From Rhizobiales bacterium UBA1912 (lineage in GTDB: Bacteria > Pseudomonadota > Alphaproteobacteria > Rhizobiales > Devosiaceae), in assembly GCA_002337455.1 (NCBI GenBank), contig DDGC01000019.1:98597-162596 (forward strand): a stretch of 64,000 nucleotides of DNA, in the 5' to 3' direction. The position numbers were made by a program, and so were the translations under genes. The notes below the pieces were generated by a model. The model was not told the origin of the DNA. It did no database searches and saw nothing but the letters and a program-made list of their open reading frames with translations. Of the stretch, positions 7,866 to 16,885 are shown piece after piece. Position 1 is the stretch's first letter; the number at the start of each line of letters is the position of its first letter.

Positions 7866-8513
7866 ATGGCCAAAGCCAAGGAAACGATGGATGTGGAACG
7901 GCTGGTGACCTGGGCTTTGCTCGATCAGGGGCTGGGCTGGTCCTCGGGCCAAAGTTCGGGCGGCAATTTGATGACGCTGGGAACGCGGGTCGATACGTCC
8001 GGGTTTTCGACGCCTTCGATATCGCTGCAAAGTGACGATGACGCCCTGATCGTTCGGGGCGCCATCGATGCGATGGCATCCGATGTCGCCGAACTCATCA
8101 TTCGATACGGGCGGATCGGCCAGCGGCCTGACTGGTGCGAGGAGGGCGAGGGCGAATTCGTGCAAAAGCGATCGGCGAACGGGAAACCGGCGTGGATTTA
8201 CGAAAAGCCCGGCGATCGGCGTTCGCCCAAGAAAGCGGTCATGGAATTTGTTGGCTGGCGCAAGGAACAGGTCGATTTCTTCCGCGCCACCTATCGATTG
8301 TGGTGGGTGGGGCTGGCCGATCTGGCCCTGGCGATCAACGCCGAGATGCAAACCCATGAAGCGATCGGACCAAAAGCCCCGTTTGAACCGTGGCTCAAGG
8401 AAAAACCGGTTATCCACACACCCGATGGGCCACTGGAAAACACCAGGCGCCATATGGCGCGCGGCAGCCGGGAATATGTCGAAATCGATGGAAAAATGAT
8501 CCGGCGGTTCTGA
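7866..8513 (+). CDS. Phage protein of unknown function, possible late regulator
   Basis: This 215-residue protein has an AGAGGA ribosome site in front of ATG 7866. No domain is recognised. Residues 70-90 are helical (RGAIDAMASDVAELIIRYGR), and a Trp-rich segment follows near 140-170 (WRKEQVDFFRATYRLWWVG). It lies alone between the iterated-repeat region and a terminator, immediately before the packaging genes. This is the slot of antiterminator or late activator genes in lambdoid phages, but no sequence evidence for that function is visible. Confidence 0.6.
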   Translation: MAKAKETMDVERLVTWALLDQGLGWSSGQSSGGNLMTLGTRVDTSGFSTPSISLQSDDDALIVRGAIDAMASDVAELIIRYGRIGQRPDWCEEGEGEFVQKRSANGKPAWIYEKPGDRRSPKKAVMEFVGWRKEQVDFFRATYRLWWVGLADLALAINAEMQTHEAIGPKAPFEPWLKEKPVIHTPDGPLENTRRHMARGSREYVEIDGKMIRRF

Positions 8514-8539
8514 CAGTTATCGAGAGGGATTGACTGTCA
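8511..8539. repeat. Inverted repeat TGACAGT / ACTGTCA
   Basis: Seven-base perfect arms (8511-8517 and 8533-8539) flank a 15-base spacer and overlap the end of the preceding gene. The TGACAG/CTGTCA word recurs in the candidate cos region at 9333-9409. Confidence 0.5.
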
Positions 8540-8586
8540 CTTGGAATTTGACAATGTTCGGGACAACAGATTAGGACTGATTCCGA

Positions 8587-8613
8587 CCCGCCAGCGAAAG
8601 CCCGGCGGGTTTT
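8587..8613 (+). terminator. Rho-independent terminator-like hairpin
   Basis: CCCGCC (8587-8592) pairs with GGCGGG (8604-8609), and TTTT follows. It separates the 7866-8513 gene from the tail protein gene at 8632. Confidence 0.6.
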
Positions 8614-8631
8614 GTCGTTTAGGGGTTCACT

Positions 8632-9219
8632 ATGCAATCCATCGAGATCAGCTGGCGCAATCTCGAAAACCTTCTGCAATTCCAGCGCGCTTTGCGCATG
8701 GTCGGAAGCCAGTTCGAATTTTCGAATGCGGCACGGCGTGCGGTCAATCGCACTGGGGATATGGCGCGGACGCAGGTCGTGCGTGCCTTGGCCCGCCAAA
8801 CCGGGCTGCAACAAAAGATTGTGCGCAAGGCGGTAAAGCCTCAACGGGCCAATTTTGACCGTATCGCCTATGTGATGCATGCGCAGGGCGGGGATATCTC
8901 GCTCAAATATTTCAAGGCACGCGAGACGCGTAAGGGTGTGAGCGCCGCGCCATTTGGCAAGCGTTCGGTGTTCGCATCGAGCTTCATGCGGGGCGGGCGT
9001 TTCCCCAACCGGGTTGTGGTTCCGCGCTTTCATGGACATGTGTTCCAACGCGATGGAAGTGAGCGCACGCCGGTCACCAAGCTCAAGTCCGGTGTCGTCA
9101 TCCCGGCCGAGATGGTGCAGGGCGAAACGGCCAAGGCATTCGAGACGACAGTGCGCGATGTCCTCCCGCGCCGGTTCGCTCATGAGATCAATCGGCTGAC
9201 CGGCGGCGCATTCGCCTGA
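8632..9219 (+). CDS. Prophage minor tail protein Z-like protein
   Basis: This 195-residue basic protein resembles the prophage minor tail protein Z (GPZ) family. It has an N-terminal helical region with FSNAARRAVNRTGDMARTQVVRALA, a central GGDISLKYFKARETRKGVSA stretch and a C-terminal DVLPRRFAHEINRL segment. In lambda, Z completes the tail and acts at the tail-head interface. Here the gene lies upstream of the terminase genes rather than in the connector cluster, which is an unusual place. A terminator lies just before it. Confidence 0.65.
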   Translation: MQSIEISWRNLENLLQFQRALRMVGSQFEFSNAARRAVNRTGDMARTQVVRALARQTGLQQKIVRKAVKPQRANFDRIAYVMHAQGGDISLKYFKARETRKGVSAAPFGKRSVFASSFMRGGRFPNRVVVPRFHGHVFQRDGSERTPVTKLKSGVVIPAEMVQGETAKAFETTVRDVLPRRFAHEINRLTGGAFA

Positions 9220-9409
9220 TCGGCTCCGATCTGTCCTCGATGGACGCGGGATTGGGGTGGCGGTCGGCCTGCAACACTTTTAGGGACCGTATTTTCCGTT
9301 CCCAGCCTGCGGTGCGGAAGCGGCCCGGGTTTCTGTCAGTTTTTTAGGTGCGAGCGAACGGTTGTCAGGGTTGTCAGAATGGCTACTGGCGTTGACAGCA
9401 CGGTTGTCA
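9220..9409. other. Candidate cos / terminase recognition region
   Basis: The 159-bp gap before the small terminase gene has a GC-rich symmetric stretch (CGGCCCGGG, 9321-9329). A cluster of TTGTCAG-like words follows at 9333-9339, 9362-9368, 9371-9377, 9392-9398 (TTGACAG) and 9404-9409, two of them in a perfect 9-bp tandem. Phages with GpA-type terminases are packaged from cos, usually just upstream of the small-subunit gene, and that subunit binds direct repeats (cosB). The assignment rests on position and repeats only. Confidence 0.45.
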
Positions 9410-9981
9410 TGTACAGCCCGGGAGAGATTGCCGCGCGGGACCGAGTGTCCAAACAGGCGGTGAGCAAGACGCTCTCAAAGCTCTTGCGCGATCACGACGA
9501 TATCCCGGTCGAGAGGGACGCGCGGAACCGGGTCATCAAGGTGAGCCTGGCGCACTACGATCATCATCGGGGCTTCTTTGGGAACGCGGCCCAGGCGCAG
9601 GCACCGAAAGACAAAGACGAGGGTGGGGGAGAGCCGTTCCGTCAAAGGGATTCCCGCGATGAAGCCCTGCGGCAACAGGCATGGCTCAACCTGCAGCGCG
9701 AGAAGCTGCGGCATGCCGAAGAGCAGGGGAACCTCGTGCGGGCCGACAAGCTGGCCGATGCGCTGGCGCAGGCCGGTCGGACGATCCAGAGCGAGGTCAA
9801 CCGGTTGCAGAACAGGTCCGACGATATCGCGCTGGCGGTTTCCAAGGAGGGGACGAGCGGGGCGCGCATGGAACTGCGCAAGATCGCCCAGGAGATAAAC
9901 ACGCGGATCGCCGATGCGCTGGCGGCGATTGCCGAGGCATCGCCCGAAACCGACGAGGTCATCGCGGGGGCGGACGAATGA
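9379..9981 (+). CDS. Terminase small subunit, Nu1-like
   Basis: This 200-residue protein has an N-terminal helix-turn-helix (YSPGEIAARDRVSKQAVSKT, about residues 12-31), a charged linker and a long C-terminal helical region (about 95-185) suited to oligomerisation and to contacting the large subunit. It overlaps the large subunit gene by ATGA. In lambda the small subunit binds cos DNA and brings in the nuclease/ATPase subunit. The TTGTCAG repeats before and into its start are candidate targets. Confidence 0.82.
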   Translation: MATGVDSTVVMYSPGEIAARDRVSKQAVSKTLSKLLRDHDDIPVERDARNRVIKVSLAHYDHHRGFFGNAAQAQAPKDKDEGGGEPFRQRDSRDEALRQQAWLNLQREKLRHAEEQGNLVRADKLADALAQAGRTIQSEVNRLQNRSDDIALAVSKEGTSGARMELRKIAQEINTRIADALAAIAEASPETDEVIAGADE

Positions 9982-11966
9982 ACTTTCATCCCGGCGCGGC
10001 CCGATTGGTTGCCGAACAGCTTAGCGCCGCGACGCGGCCCGTGCCACCGACACCGTTTCGGGAGTGGCTTCCGGCCAACATCGTTCTGGTCGACGGGCCA
10101 AAGAAGGGGGAATTCTGGAGCGAGCACGACGCTCCGTATCTCGGCCCCATCGCCGAAGTCCTCGATGTCGATCATCCGGCCAATCTGGTTTCGATCCGCA
10201 AGTCACAACAGACGGGCGTGTCGATCCTTGCCCTGGCCTGGTCGCTCTACCTGGCCGAGACGGCGCCCGACAATATCTTGTACGCGGTGCCCGGCATAGA
10301 CGCGCTGCAGGACGTCAACGGCAAGAAGCTACAGCCGATGATCGACGCCTGGCAGCGTGAATCGAAAAAGCGGATCATCCTGCCCAACGTCTCGCGATCG
10401 GGAAGCGGGTCGACGACGTATGAAAAGCGGTTTGCGGGTGGCTCGTTGAGCCTTGCCAATACCAATTCGGTCATGGACCTCTCGGGCGATACCGCACGCT
10501 ACGGTGTCAAAGACGAGGTGTCCAAATGGGGCAACAGCCCAAATGGTGATGATCCCGAGGTGCTGTTTTTCGGGCGCTTCACGGCGTTTCGCCGGCTGAA
10601 GCTCTGGAAGATACTGGAGCTTTCGACGCCGGAACTTGATAGCGGCGATCCCATGGGGGACGAGCCGGGCCATTGCCGGATCGATCGGAGCTTCCGGCGC
10701 AGCGACCAGCGGTTCTGGTTCATTGATTGTCCGGAGTGTCAAACGCCGTTTTTTCAAAGCGTGGATGGGTTCGTTCTCGATCGCGCCCATCCGCACAAGA
10801 GCAGCTATGAGTGCCCGAACTGTTCGCACCACATCAGCGAAATGGAGCGGGTGCCCGCTGTTCGGGCTGGTGATTTTATTCCGACCGCTGACGGTGAAGG
10901 TCGGCATCCGGGTTTTCACGTAGATGCCTTCGTCTCGCTGATGATGAGCTACGAGGCGATTGCAGAGGACTGGCTGGAACAGCAGAAACACGGCGAGGAA
11001 GGGGCCAAAAACTTCACCAACCTTGTTGGTGGCCTTCCATACGCCATGAAGGGCGACGCACCGGACCACAAGCGGCTCTATGAGCGGCGTGAAACCTACC
11101 CACAAGAAATCGTGCCGGCCCCTGGTCTGATCTTCGTGGCCGGCGCTGACGTCCACCACGACAATATCATGGTCGAGGCCGTGGCCTTTGCCGAGGATCG
11201 CCAGAGCTGGTCGGTGACGATCGCCTATCTCGACGGCCCGACTGACAATATCAACGCCGGGGCATGGCTCAAACTCGATACCTTCTTGAACAAGGCATTC
11301 AAAGACGCCTACGGCCACGACCGTCGCATCGAGGCGATGGCCGTGGACTCCGGCGACGGGCTGCGCGCCAATCAGGTTTATAGCTGGTGCGCTACCCGGG
11401 CCTCGGCCTATGCGATCAAGGGAATGCAGGGGCGAGGCGTGCCTGCCATTGGCACGCCCTCGAAGGTTTCGATCAAGAAAAACGGAAAGAGGGTTCGTAT
11501 CGGTAGTGCCAAGGTTTGGCCGGTTGGCACCTGGGCGCTCAAGGGCGAACTCATGTCGAACCTGCATAAGCTCGGCGTGCATTCAGGCGAGCCGGCCGAT
11601 CCACCGGGGTTCTGCCATTTTGGCCAGTTCCATGATGAGGCTTATTTCAAGCAGGTCACGGCAGAATATTTCGAGCGGAAGCTGGTCAAGGGAAAGCTGC
11701 GCGAGGGCTGGGAAAAGGTTCGCCGTGACAATCACTGGCTCGACGTCCGCGTTTACGCCATGGCCATGGCGGAGCTGCTGGGCATGTCGAAGCTGACCAG
11801 AGATGGCTGGGCCCAGTTGCGGGCCCGGATCGTGCCGAGCGAGCCGGTCGATCTTCTTTCTTCGCTCCCCGAGACCATCGCCGCCCAAAGTGCCGACATT
11901 ACGCCGCCTGCACCTTCTAACGAGACTGTCGCCGAAAAGCGCAAGAAATGGAGACGGCGGTCATGA
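9978..11966 (+). CDS. Terminase large subunit, GpA family
   Basis: This 662-residue packaging motor and cos-cleaving nuclease starts at ATG 9978 within the overlap. The N-terminal ATPase region shows SIRKSQQTGVS as the atypical GpA Walker A region. DEVSKW follows as the likely Walker B/coupling region, then a Cys4 cluster (CPECQTPF ... CPNCSHHI) at about residues 250-290, as in GpA proteins. The C-terminal nuclease part includes AGADVHHDNIMVEAVAF with its metal-binding aspartate. Length and order match lambda GpA. It is coupled to the portal gene by ATGA. Confidence 0.93.
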   Translation: MNFHPGAARLVAEQLSAATRPVPPTPFREWLPANIVLVDGPKKGEFWSEHDAPYLGPIAEVLDVDHPANLVSIRKSQQTGVSILALAWSLYLAETAPDNILYAVPGIDALQDVNGKKLQPMIDAWQRESKKRIILPNVSRSGSGSTTYEKRFAGGSLSLANTNSVMDLSGDTARYGVKDEVSKWGNSPNGDDPEVLFFGRFTAFRRLKLWKILELSTPELDSGDPMGDEPGHCRIDRSFRRSDQRFWFIDCPECQTPFFQSVDGFVLDRAHPHKSSYECPNCSHHISEMERVPAVRAGDFIPTADGEGRHPGFHVDAFVSLMMSYEAIAEDWLEQQKHGEEGAKNFTNLVGGLPYAMKGDAPDHKRLYERRETYPQEIVPAPGLIFVAGADVHHDNIMVEAVAFAEDRQSWSVTIAYLDGPTDNINAGAWLKLDTFLNKAFKDAYGHDRRIEAMAVDSGDGLRANQVYSWCATRASAYAIKGMQGRGVPAIGTPSKVSIKKNGKRVRIGSAKVWPVGTWALKGELMSNLHKLGVHSGEPADPPGFCHFGQFHDEAYFKQVTAEYFERKLVKGKLREGWEKVRRDNHWLDVRVYAMAMAELLGMSKLTRDGWAQLRARIVPSEPVDLLSSLPETIAAQSADITPPAPSNETVAEKRKKWRRRS

Positions 11967-13618
11967 GGGTGCCGAGGGTCGGCCGGATGAAACCGGCAAA
12001 TTTGCCGGTTTCTGCCACGACGCCGGCGGATGCCAAGCTTGCGCCCCAGCGGGCAAGTGCTGGGTATCTGCGCGATACCCGTTCAGGCGTATTCATGACC
12101 CGCCCGTCCGCCCTGCGGGAAAGTCGGGATGATATCAGGGTGGCCTGGCGCCGGTCGGCCGCCCTCGCTCTGGACATCATCCAGAATTCAGGTCGCCTGC
12201 GCGGCGCCGCCGACCAGGTGATCGCCGACACCGTGGGGAGCGAACTGACGCTCAACTACCAACCCGACCCTGTCGTCATGACGCGGTTGGGGTACGGCGA
12301 AAAGGAACGGGCAGACTGGATCAAGCTGGTCAAGCAACGCCATAAGCGTTGGGCCTGGAACCCTCGGGAATGCGATCTGCGCGGCAAGTTCACCGTGCCG
12401 CAAATGATCGATATCGGTCTGCGCTGGAACATGGCGTTCGGCGAGGTGTCTGGCGTCATCACCTATATGAGCCGTGCCAAACGTGCCCGGCTTGGGATTA
12501 CGACGGGAACCAAGGTCTGCCTCGTGCCGCCGATGCGGCTGGTGCAGGACACGTCTTCGCTCGAGAGCCTGTTCCAGGGGGTCTATCACGACGAAGACGG
12601 TCGACCCACCGGATACCTCTTCGAGGAACGTGAGGCCGGGTTTGTCACAAAACGGCGCTGGCCGGCACGTGACGCGCGGGGTCGACCAATCGTCATGCAC
12701 ATCTTTGATCCCGTGGACGCGACGGATGTGCGCGGGATATCGGTAATGGCGGCGGCATTCCGCAAGCATATCCAGCATGAAATGCTCGACGATGCCACGC
12801 TGCAGACGGCGATCCTGCAAACCCTGTTTGCGGCCACCCTGACCAGTGGAGCGCCGACGGCCGAAGCCTTCGAAGCTATTGAAGCTATGCGCGAAGGCAA
12901 TTCCGCCGACGGGAAGGCCGTTGCCGAGGATTTTTACGGGTTGATCGGCGCCCAGCTCGAGGCGGCGCGGGAGGGGACGGTTTCGTTTTCGGGTGATCCG
13001 CAGGTCAGTCACCTGGCGCCTGGTGAAAAACTCGAAATGCACGGCGCCAATACACCGGGCGGGCAGTACCAGCCGTTTTCCAATGCGTTGAGCCGGGACA
13101 TGGCCCGCGCAATCGGGATTACGTATGGCGGCCTGACAATGGACCACCGGGGGTCAACCTATTCGAGCGTTCGGATGGAGAATTCCTCAATCTGGCCGGT
13201 CGTTGTGCGCCGACGGGAACGGATCGCCGCGCCGCAGGAACAGATGATCTTTGAAGCCTGGCTGGACGAGGAAATCGGAGAAGGCCGTATCCCTTTCAAG
13301 GGGGGATACCGGGCCTTCGCCGCCAACCGTGAGGCGCTCTATTGGGCGCAATGGCAGGGGCCGAGCAAGCCGACGGCTGACGATGGCAAGAGCGCCAAGG
13401 CCAGCACGGAAAGGCTGCAGAACGGGACATCGTCGATCGAAATCGAGACTGGCGATCTTGGCGTCGATCCGGACGAGCTGTTCGATCAGCGTGTGGCACT
13501 GCATCGGCGCTACGAGGCGGAAGGGATGCAGAGCCCATATGCTCCCCGCGGACGAGCAGGTGCGGGCGGATCGGATGAGCCCGATGATACCGACAACCGG
13601 CCGGAGAAGCGATCATGA
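11963..13618 (+). CDS. Phage portal protein, lambda GpB family
   Basis: This 551-residue protein forms the dodecameric DNA gate of the capsid. Recognisable family features are an N-terminal SGVFMTRPSALRESRDD segment, NPRECDLRGKFTVPQMIDIGL, HIFDPVDATDVRGIS and the C-terminal YSSVRMENSSIWPVV region. The start at 11963 is chosen for its ATGA overlap with the terminase, and an in-frame ATG at 11948 is possible. Codons 10-16 are supplied by the 22-bp palindromic repeat at 11990. The C-terminal tail is disordered and acidic. Confidence 0.93.
   Translation: MRVPRVGRMKPANLPVSATTPADAKLAPQRASAGYLRDTRSGVFMTRPSALRESRDDIRVAWRRSAALALDIIQNSGRLRGAADQVIADTVGSELTLNYQPDPVVMTRLGYGEKERADWIKLVKQRHKRWAWNPRECDLRGKFTVPQMIDIGLRWNMAFGEVSGVITYMSRAKRARLGITTGTKVCLVPPMRLVQDTSSLESLFQGVYHDEDGRPTGYLFEEREAGFVTKRRWPARDARGRPIVMHIFDPVDATDVRGISVMAAAFRKHIQHEMLDDATLQTAILQTLFAATLTSGAPTAEAFEAIEAMREGNSADGKAVAEDFYGLIGAQLEAAREGTVSFSGDPQVSHLAPGEKLEMHGANTPGGQYQPFSNALSRDMARAIGITYGGLTMDHRGSTYSSVRMENSSIWPVVVRRRERIAAPQEQMIFEAWLDEEIGEGRIPFKGGYRAFAANREALYWAQWQGPSKPTADDGKSAKASTERLQNGTSSIEIETGDLGVDPDELFDQRVALHRRYEAEGMQSPYAPRGRAGAGGSDEPDDTDNRPEKRS
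11990..12020. repeat. Palindromic repeat, copy 2 (inside portal gene)
   Basis: AAACCGGCAAATTTGCCGG closed by TTT is a perfect 22-bp palindrome (11990-12011), followed by CTGCCACG. It matches the copy at 1089-1119 and encodes KPANLPV in the portal N-terminus. Confidence 0.75.
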
Positions 13619-13875
13619 GCAATATGGTGATGATCGGCGGGGTCGAGATCGATATCGAAAAGCCGTGCGACGTCCTGCGCGAACTCAAGAAGGCGCGGCT
13701 GGTCATAGGGACCGGCGGATCGGTTTCCATGACACGGTTCGATCAGGATGAGGTTCGCTTCACTGCCGCCAACAACGGTGAACTCCAGAACCTGATTGGC
13801 ATCTATCAACGAGAATGCGACAGAGCGAACGGCAATTCGGCCGGGCGCGCGCGTCGTGTTCGCTGGACGCAGTAG
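13615..13875 (+). CDS. Head-tail joining protein, GpW-like
   Basis: This 86-residue protein overlaps the portal stop by ATGA. It has a helix of the form CDVLRELKKARLVIGTG, a short beta hairpin (VSMTRFDQDEVRFTAAN) and a second helix (NGELQNLIGIYQRECDRA). That is the helix-hairpin-helix layout of lambda GpW, which seals the packaged head and prepares it for tail attachment. Its place next to the portal agrees, though in lambda W precedes the portal. Confidence 0.72.
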   Translation: MSNMVMIGGVEIDIEKPCDVLRELKKARLVIGTGGSVSMTRFDQDEVRFTAANNGELQNLIGIYQRECDRANGNSAGRARRVRWTQ

Positions 13876-13881
13876 GCCATC

Positions 13882-14796
13882 ATGTCGCTCGATCGCATCA
13901 ATGCTGCGCTGTTCGACCAGCCCCATCTTTATCATCCCGGCAAGGCCGAAACCTTTGTGCGGGTGTTCGGGCCACGGCTGACCGGAACCAACGTCACGAT
14001 CGTTAATGGCGATGGTGGCGTCGATCACACCGCGTTTGCTGGCGGCCGGCCGTCGGCGGGTGTCCTGGGCGACCGACTCGGCCGGGCGTATGATCGCCAC
14101 AGCGTAAGGCCGTTCGACATGATCGACGGGGTCGCCGTGATCCCCATCGAGGGCACGCTTGTGCAAAAGGGAAGCTGGATCGGGCAGTCGTCGGGGGAAA
14201 CGTCCTATCAGGGGCTTCAAACCCAGATCGCCCGGGCTGGCCGCGACGAGGTCAAGGGCGCCGTGTTCGAAGTGGACAGTTTCGGCGGAATGGTCAATGG
14301 CGCATTCGAAACTGCCACAAGCATCCGGCAGCTTTCGGCCAGAAAGCCGACCATCGCCATCCTGACCGATTTTGCCTATTCGGCCGCGTATCTTCTGGCC
14401 AGCCAGTGCCGGCAGATCATCGTCCCGGAATTTGGCGGCGCGGGGTCAATCGGCGTCGTGACGCTGCACGCGGATTGGAGTGAAGCCCTTGAGAACGAGG
14501 GCATCAGGGTCACGATCATCCATGCCGGGAAACACAAGGTCGACGGCAACCCTTATGAGCCCTTGCCCGAGGCGGTTCGCGCCGAATGGCAGGCACGGGT
14601 CGAAGCCATAAGGGAGCGTTTTGCCGAGGTGGTGGGACAGGGGCGCGGCAAGCGGTATTCGAAAGCCGACGCGCTCAAGAGCGAAGCCAAATCCTACGAA
14701 GCCAGCGAAGCCGCGCGCCTCGGTCTGGTCGATGCGGTCGGCGATCCGCAGGAAGCGTTCGAAACCTTCATCACCGAAGTCAACCGGAGACCATAG
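13882..14796 (+). CDS. Prohead protease, S49 (SppA/GpC-like) family
   Basis: This 304-residue protein has the S49 core: VAVIPIEGTLVQKG (about residues 83-96), VFEVDSFGGMVNG, a catalytic serine in DFAYSAAYLLAS and GGAGSIGVV, then HAGKHKVDGNPYEPL with the candidate lysine partner. It would cleave scaffold and capsid-associated proteins during head maturation. As in lambda (C then Nu3), it is followed directly by a small Ala/Gly-rich gene that fits a scaffold. The N-terminal 75 residues are variable. Confidence 0.9.
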   Translation: MSLDRINAALFDQPHLYHPGKAETFVRVFGPRLTGTNVTIVNGDGGVDHTAFAGGRPSAGVLGDRLGRAYDRHSVRPFDMIDGVAVIPIEGTLVQKGSWIGQSSGETSYQGLQTQIARAGRDEVKGAVFEVDSFGGMVNGAFETATSIRQLSARKPTIAILTDFAYSAAYLLASQCRQIIVPEFGGAGSIGVVTLHADWSEALENEGIRVTIIHAGKHKVDGNPYEPLPEAVRAEWQARVEAIRERFAEVVGQGRGKRYSKADALKSEAKSYEASEAARLGLVDAVGDPQEAFETFITEVNRRP

Positions 14797-14798
14797 CC

Positions 14799-15338
14799 AT
14801 GGCCAATTCGATGCTGGCCGCAGTCCGCGACGCCGTCGCGGGCCCGGTCGAGATGTCCTCTGTCGAGGACGAACCGCGCGCCCCCGGCGGGCACGCACAC
14901 TCGCAACCAGGAGGACATTCCATGAGCGAGAATGATGGCAAGCCCGCTGCCAAGAACGCGGGCATTTCTCAAGCCGAGCACGACGCGTCCGTGGAAAAGG
15001 CGCGTGGCGAGGGCCATGCGGCCGGCTCTGCGGAGGCCACGACCCGTCTGGGTGACGTTCTCGGGGCCGAGGGCATCAAGGGTGACGGGGGTCGGATGGC
15101 GGCGGCGCTCGACCTTGCGGTCAAGTCGCCCGCCATGGCGGCCGCCGATGTCTCGGCTTACGTCGTCGCCAATGTTGCCGCCAATGCGGGTGCGTCCGGG
15201 CAGGATCCTGCGACCTATGAGGCCGAACGGCTCAATGCTGCCGGTCTTGCTACGCCGCAGGAACGCCCTGGCGCCAAGAAGGCCAGCATCAACCGGAGCG
15301 AGATCTATTCGGCTCGCGCCAACCAGTCGAAGGGTTAG
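14799..15338 (+). CDS. Putative capsid scaffold protein, Nu3-like position
   Basis: This 179-residue Ala/Gly-rich hydrophilic protein has no cysteine-rich or enzymatic motif. Residues 60-150 are helical (EKARGEGHAAGSAEATTRLG, then KSPAMAAADVSAYVVANVAA). The start is ATG 14799, three bases after the protease stop; an internal ATG at 14923 preceded by GGAGG could give a shorter product, as lambda Nu3 is made from an internal start in C. The scaffold role is inferred from position between protease and decoration protein and from composition. Confidence 0.6.
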   Translation: MANSMLAAVRDAVAGPVEMSSVEDEPRAPGGHAHSQPGGHSMSENDGKPAAKNAGISQAEHDASVEKARGEGHAAGSAEATTRLGDVLGAEGIKGDGGRMAAALDLAVKSPAMAAADVSAYVVANVAANAGASGQDPATYEAERLNAAGLATPQERPGAKKASINRSEIYSARANQSKG

Positions 15339-15341
15339 ATC

Positions 15342-15722
15342 ATGGACATCAAACACGAGGGTCCCCGCAATCTGGGTTTCGTCCTCTCGGAATCCAATCG
15401 CACGCGGTCGTATGAAACCGTCACCATCGCCGCCGGTTCGGGCAAACTCAAGCCCGGCACGGTGCTTGGAATAGTGACCGCCGATGAGACCTACACGATT
15501 TCTGCCAATGCCGAAGTGGTGGGGTCGGAAGGTGCGGAAACCGCCAAGGCGATCCTCGCCTATGGCGTGGATGCCACCGATGACGACGTTGAAGCGCTGG
15601 TTATGGCCCGCGATGGGGAAGTCAAGAAGCTCATGCTCGTTATCGATGACAGCGTCGATGACGACACCAAGATCGCGGCCAAGCATACCCAGCTCGCTGC
15701 GGTCGGCATAATCGTCCGGTAA
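15342..15722 (+). CDS. Head decoration protein, GpD-like
   Basis: This 126-residue protein trimerises on the expanded capsid in lambda-like phages. Family features are the N-terminal LSESNRTRSYETVTIAAG, a GTVLGIV strand, AKAILAYGVDATDDD and a C-terminal LAAVGIIVR. The order D then E matches lambda. It starts 4 bases after the scaffold gene and is followed by a 42-bp gap to the major capsid gene. Confidence 0.88.
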   Translation: MDIKHEGPRNLGFVLSESNRTRSYETVTIAAGSGKLKPGTVLGIVTADETYTISANAEVVGSEGAETAKAILAYGVDATDDDVEALVMARDGEVKKLMLVIDDSVDDDTKIAAKHTQLAAVGIIVR

Positions 15723-15764
15723 CGCCGGTCCATCTCACTTTCACTCACATCTGGAGAAACGTCG

Positions 15765-16775
15765 ATGCCTGGAGCCGACATCTGGGATGGCGATGGCTTT
15801 ACCATTGAAAGCCTCACCGCCGCCATTAACAAGGAAAGCTATCGCCCCGGTCAGGTCAGTGCGACCGGGATTTTCGAGGAGGACGGCGTCACCACCACGC
15901 GTGTCTCGATCGAGGAACGCGATGGCAAAATCTCGCTGGTCGAGCCGACACTGCGCGGCGGGGCCGGCGAAACCACCGACGATGATGATCGTCGCAAGAT
16001 CCCGTTTGATATTGAACACTATCAGCGCGACGATTTCATCAAGGCCGACGAGGTGCAGAACGTCCGAGAGTTCGGTACCGAAGATCAGCTCGAAACGCTT
16101 CAAAGCCGGGTCGAAAAAAAGGCGATGAAACATGCCCGCGATCTGACCATGACGCTCGAACATCAGCGGGTCGGGGCCATCAAGGGCGTCGTGACGTCCA
16201 AATCGGGCAAGGTCCTGCACAATCTGTTCAGCCGGTTCGAAATCGCTGTGCCGGCCGCAGTCTCACTCGAGCTGGACGTCGAGTCCACTGTCGTCACCAA
16301 GTTGTTTCAGGATGTAACCTACAGCATCGAGGACGATCTCGACGAGCCTTACGACGGGCTGCACGTCTTCACAGGTCGTGGATTTCATCAGTCCCTGTGG
16401 CAGCACAAATCGGTGCGCGATACCTTCCTCTATCATGGCGGCGCCGCCGTCCTGCGGCAGGACGTCCCCGATGTTTTCACGTTCGGTGGGGCGACCTGGG
16501 AGCGGTACCGCACGGGGGCAAAAGCGACCGCCGATCTTGGTTCGCCCTACATCGCGGAAAACGAGGCGCGCGTGGTGCCCAAGGGTGTTCCCGAGCTGTT
16601 CATCACCCGCTTTGCTCCGGCGGACTACGAGGAAACGGTGAACACCGAGGGCCTGCCGTTCTATGCCAAGCAGTATTCGAGCCAGAACGGGAAGGGGCGG
16701 CATCTTGAAGTCCAGATGAACGCCATTTCCATCTGCACGCGGCCGAAGGCCCTGCGGCGCCTGACGCTGACCTGA
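15765..16775 (+). CDS. Major capsid protein, GpE family
   Basis: This 336-residue protein matches the lambda GpE fold family in length and features: N-terminal FTIESLTAAINKESYRPG, RKIPFDIEHYQRDD, the LHVFTGRGFHQSLWQHKSVR segment and a C-terminal basic tail. It forms the icosahedral shell. A strong hairpin terminator follows at 16802-16830, consistent with high expression of this gene. Confidence 0.94.
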   Translation: MPGADIWDGDGFTIESLTAAINKESYRPGQVSATGIFEEDGVTTTRVSIEERDGKISLVEPTLRGGAGETTDDDDRRKIPFDIEHYQRDDFIKADEVQNVREFGTEDQLETLQSRVEKKAMKHARDLTMTLEHQRVGAIKGVVTSKSGKVLHNLFSRFEIAVPAAVSLELDVESTVVTKLFQDVTYSIEDDLDEPYDGLHVFTGRGFHQSLWQHKSVRDTFLYHGGAAVLRQDVPDVFTFGGATWERYRTGAKATADLGSPYIAENEARVVPKGVPELFITRFAPADYEETVNTEGLPFYAKQYSSQNGKGRHLEVQMNAISICTRPKALRRLTLT

Positions 16776-16801
16776 TCGCGGACACCCGCACCGATTTCTC
16801 G

Positions 16802-16830
16802 AAGGCCCGGTCCAGTACCGGGCCTTTCGT
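16802..16830 (+). terminator. Rho-independent terminator after major capsid gene
   Basis: AAGGCCCGGT (16802-16811) pairs with ACCGGGCCTT (16817-16826) around a 5-base loop, followed by TCGTTT. The run of T is short but the stem is perfect. Confidence 0.75.
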
Positions 16831-16885
16831 TTGAGGCGGTGGCATGTATGCCGTGCGACCACCTCAACCGAAAGGAACCAAACCA

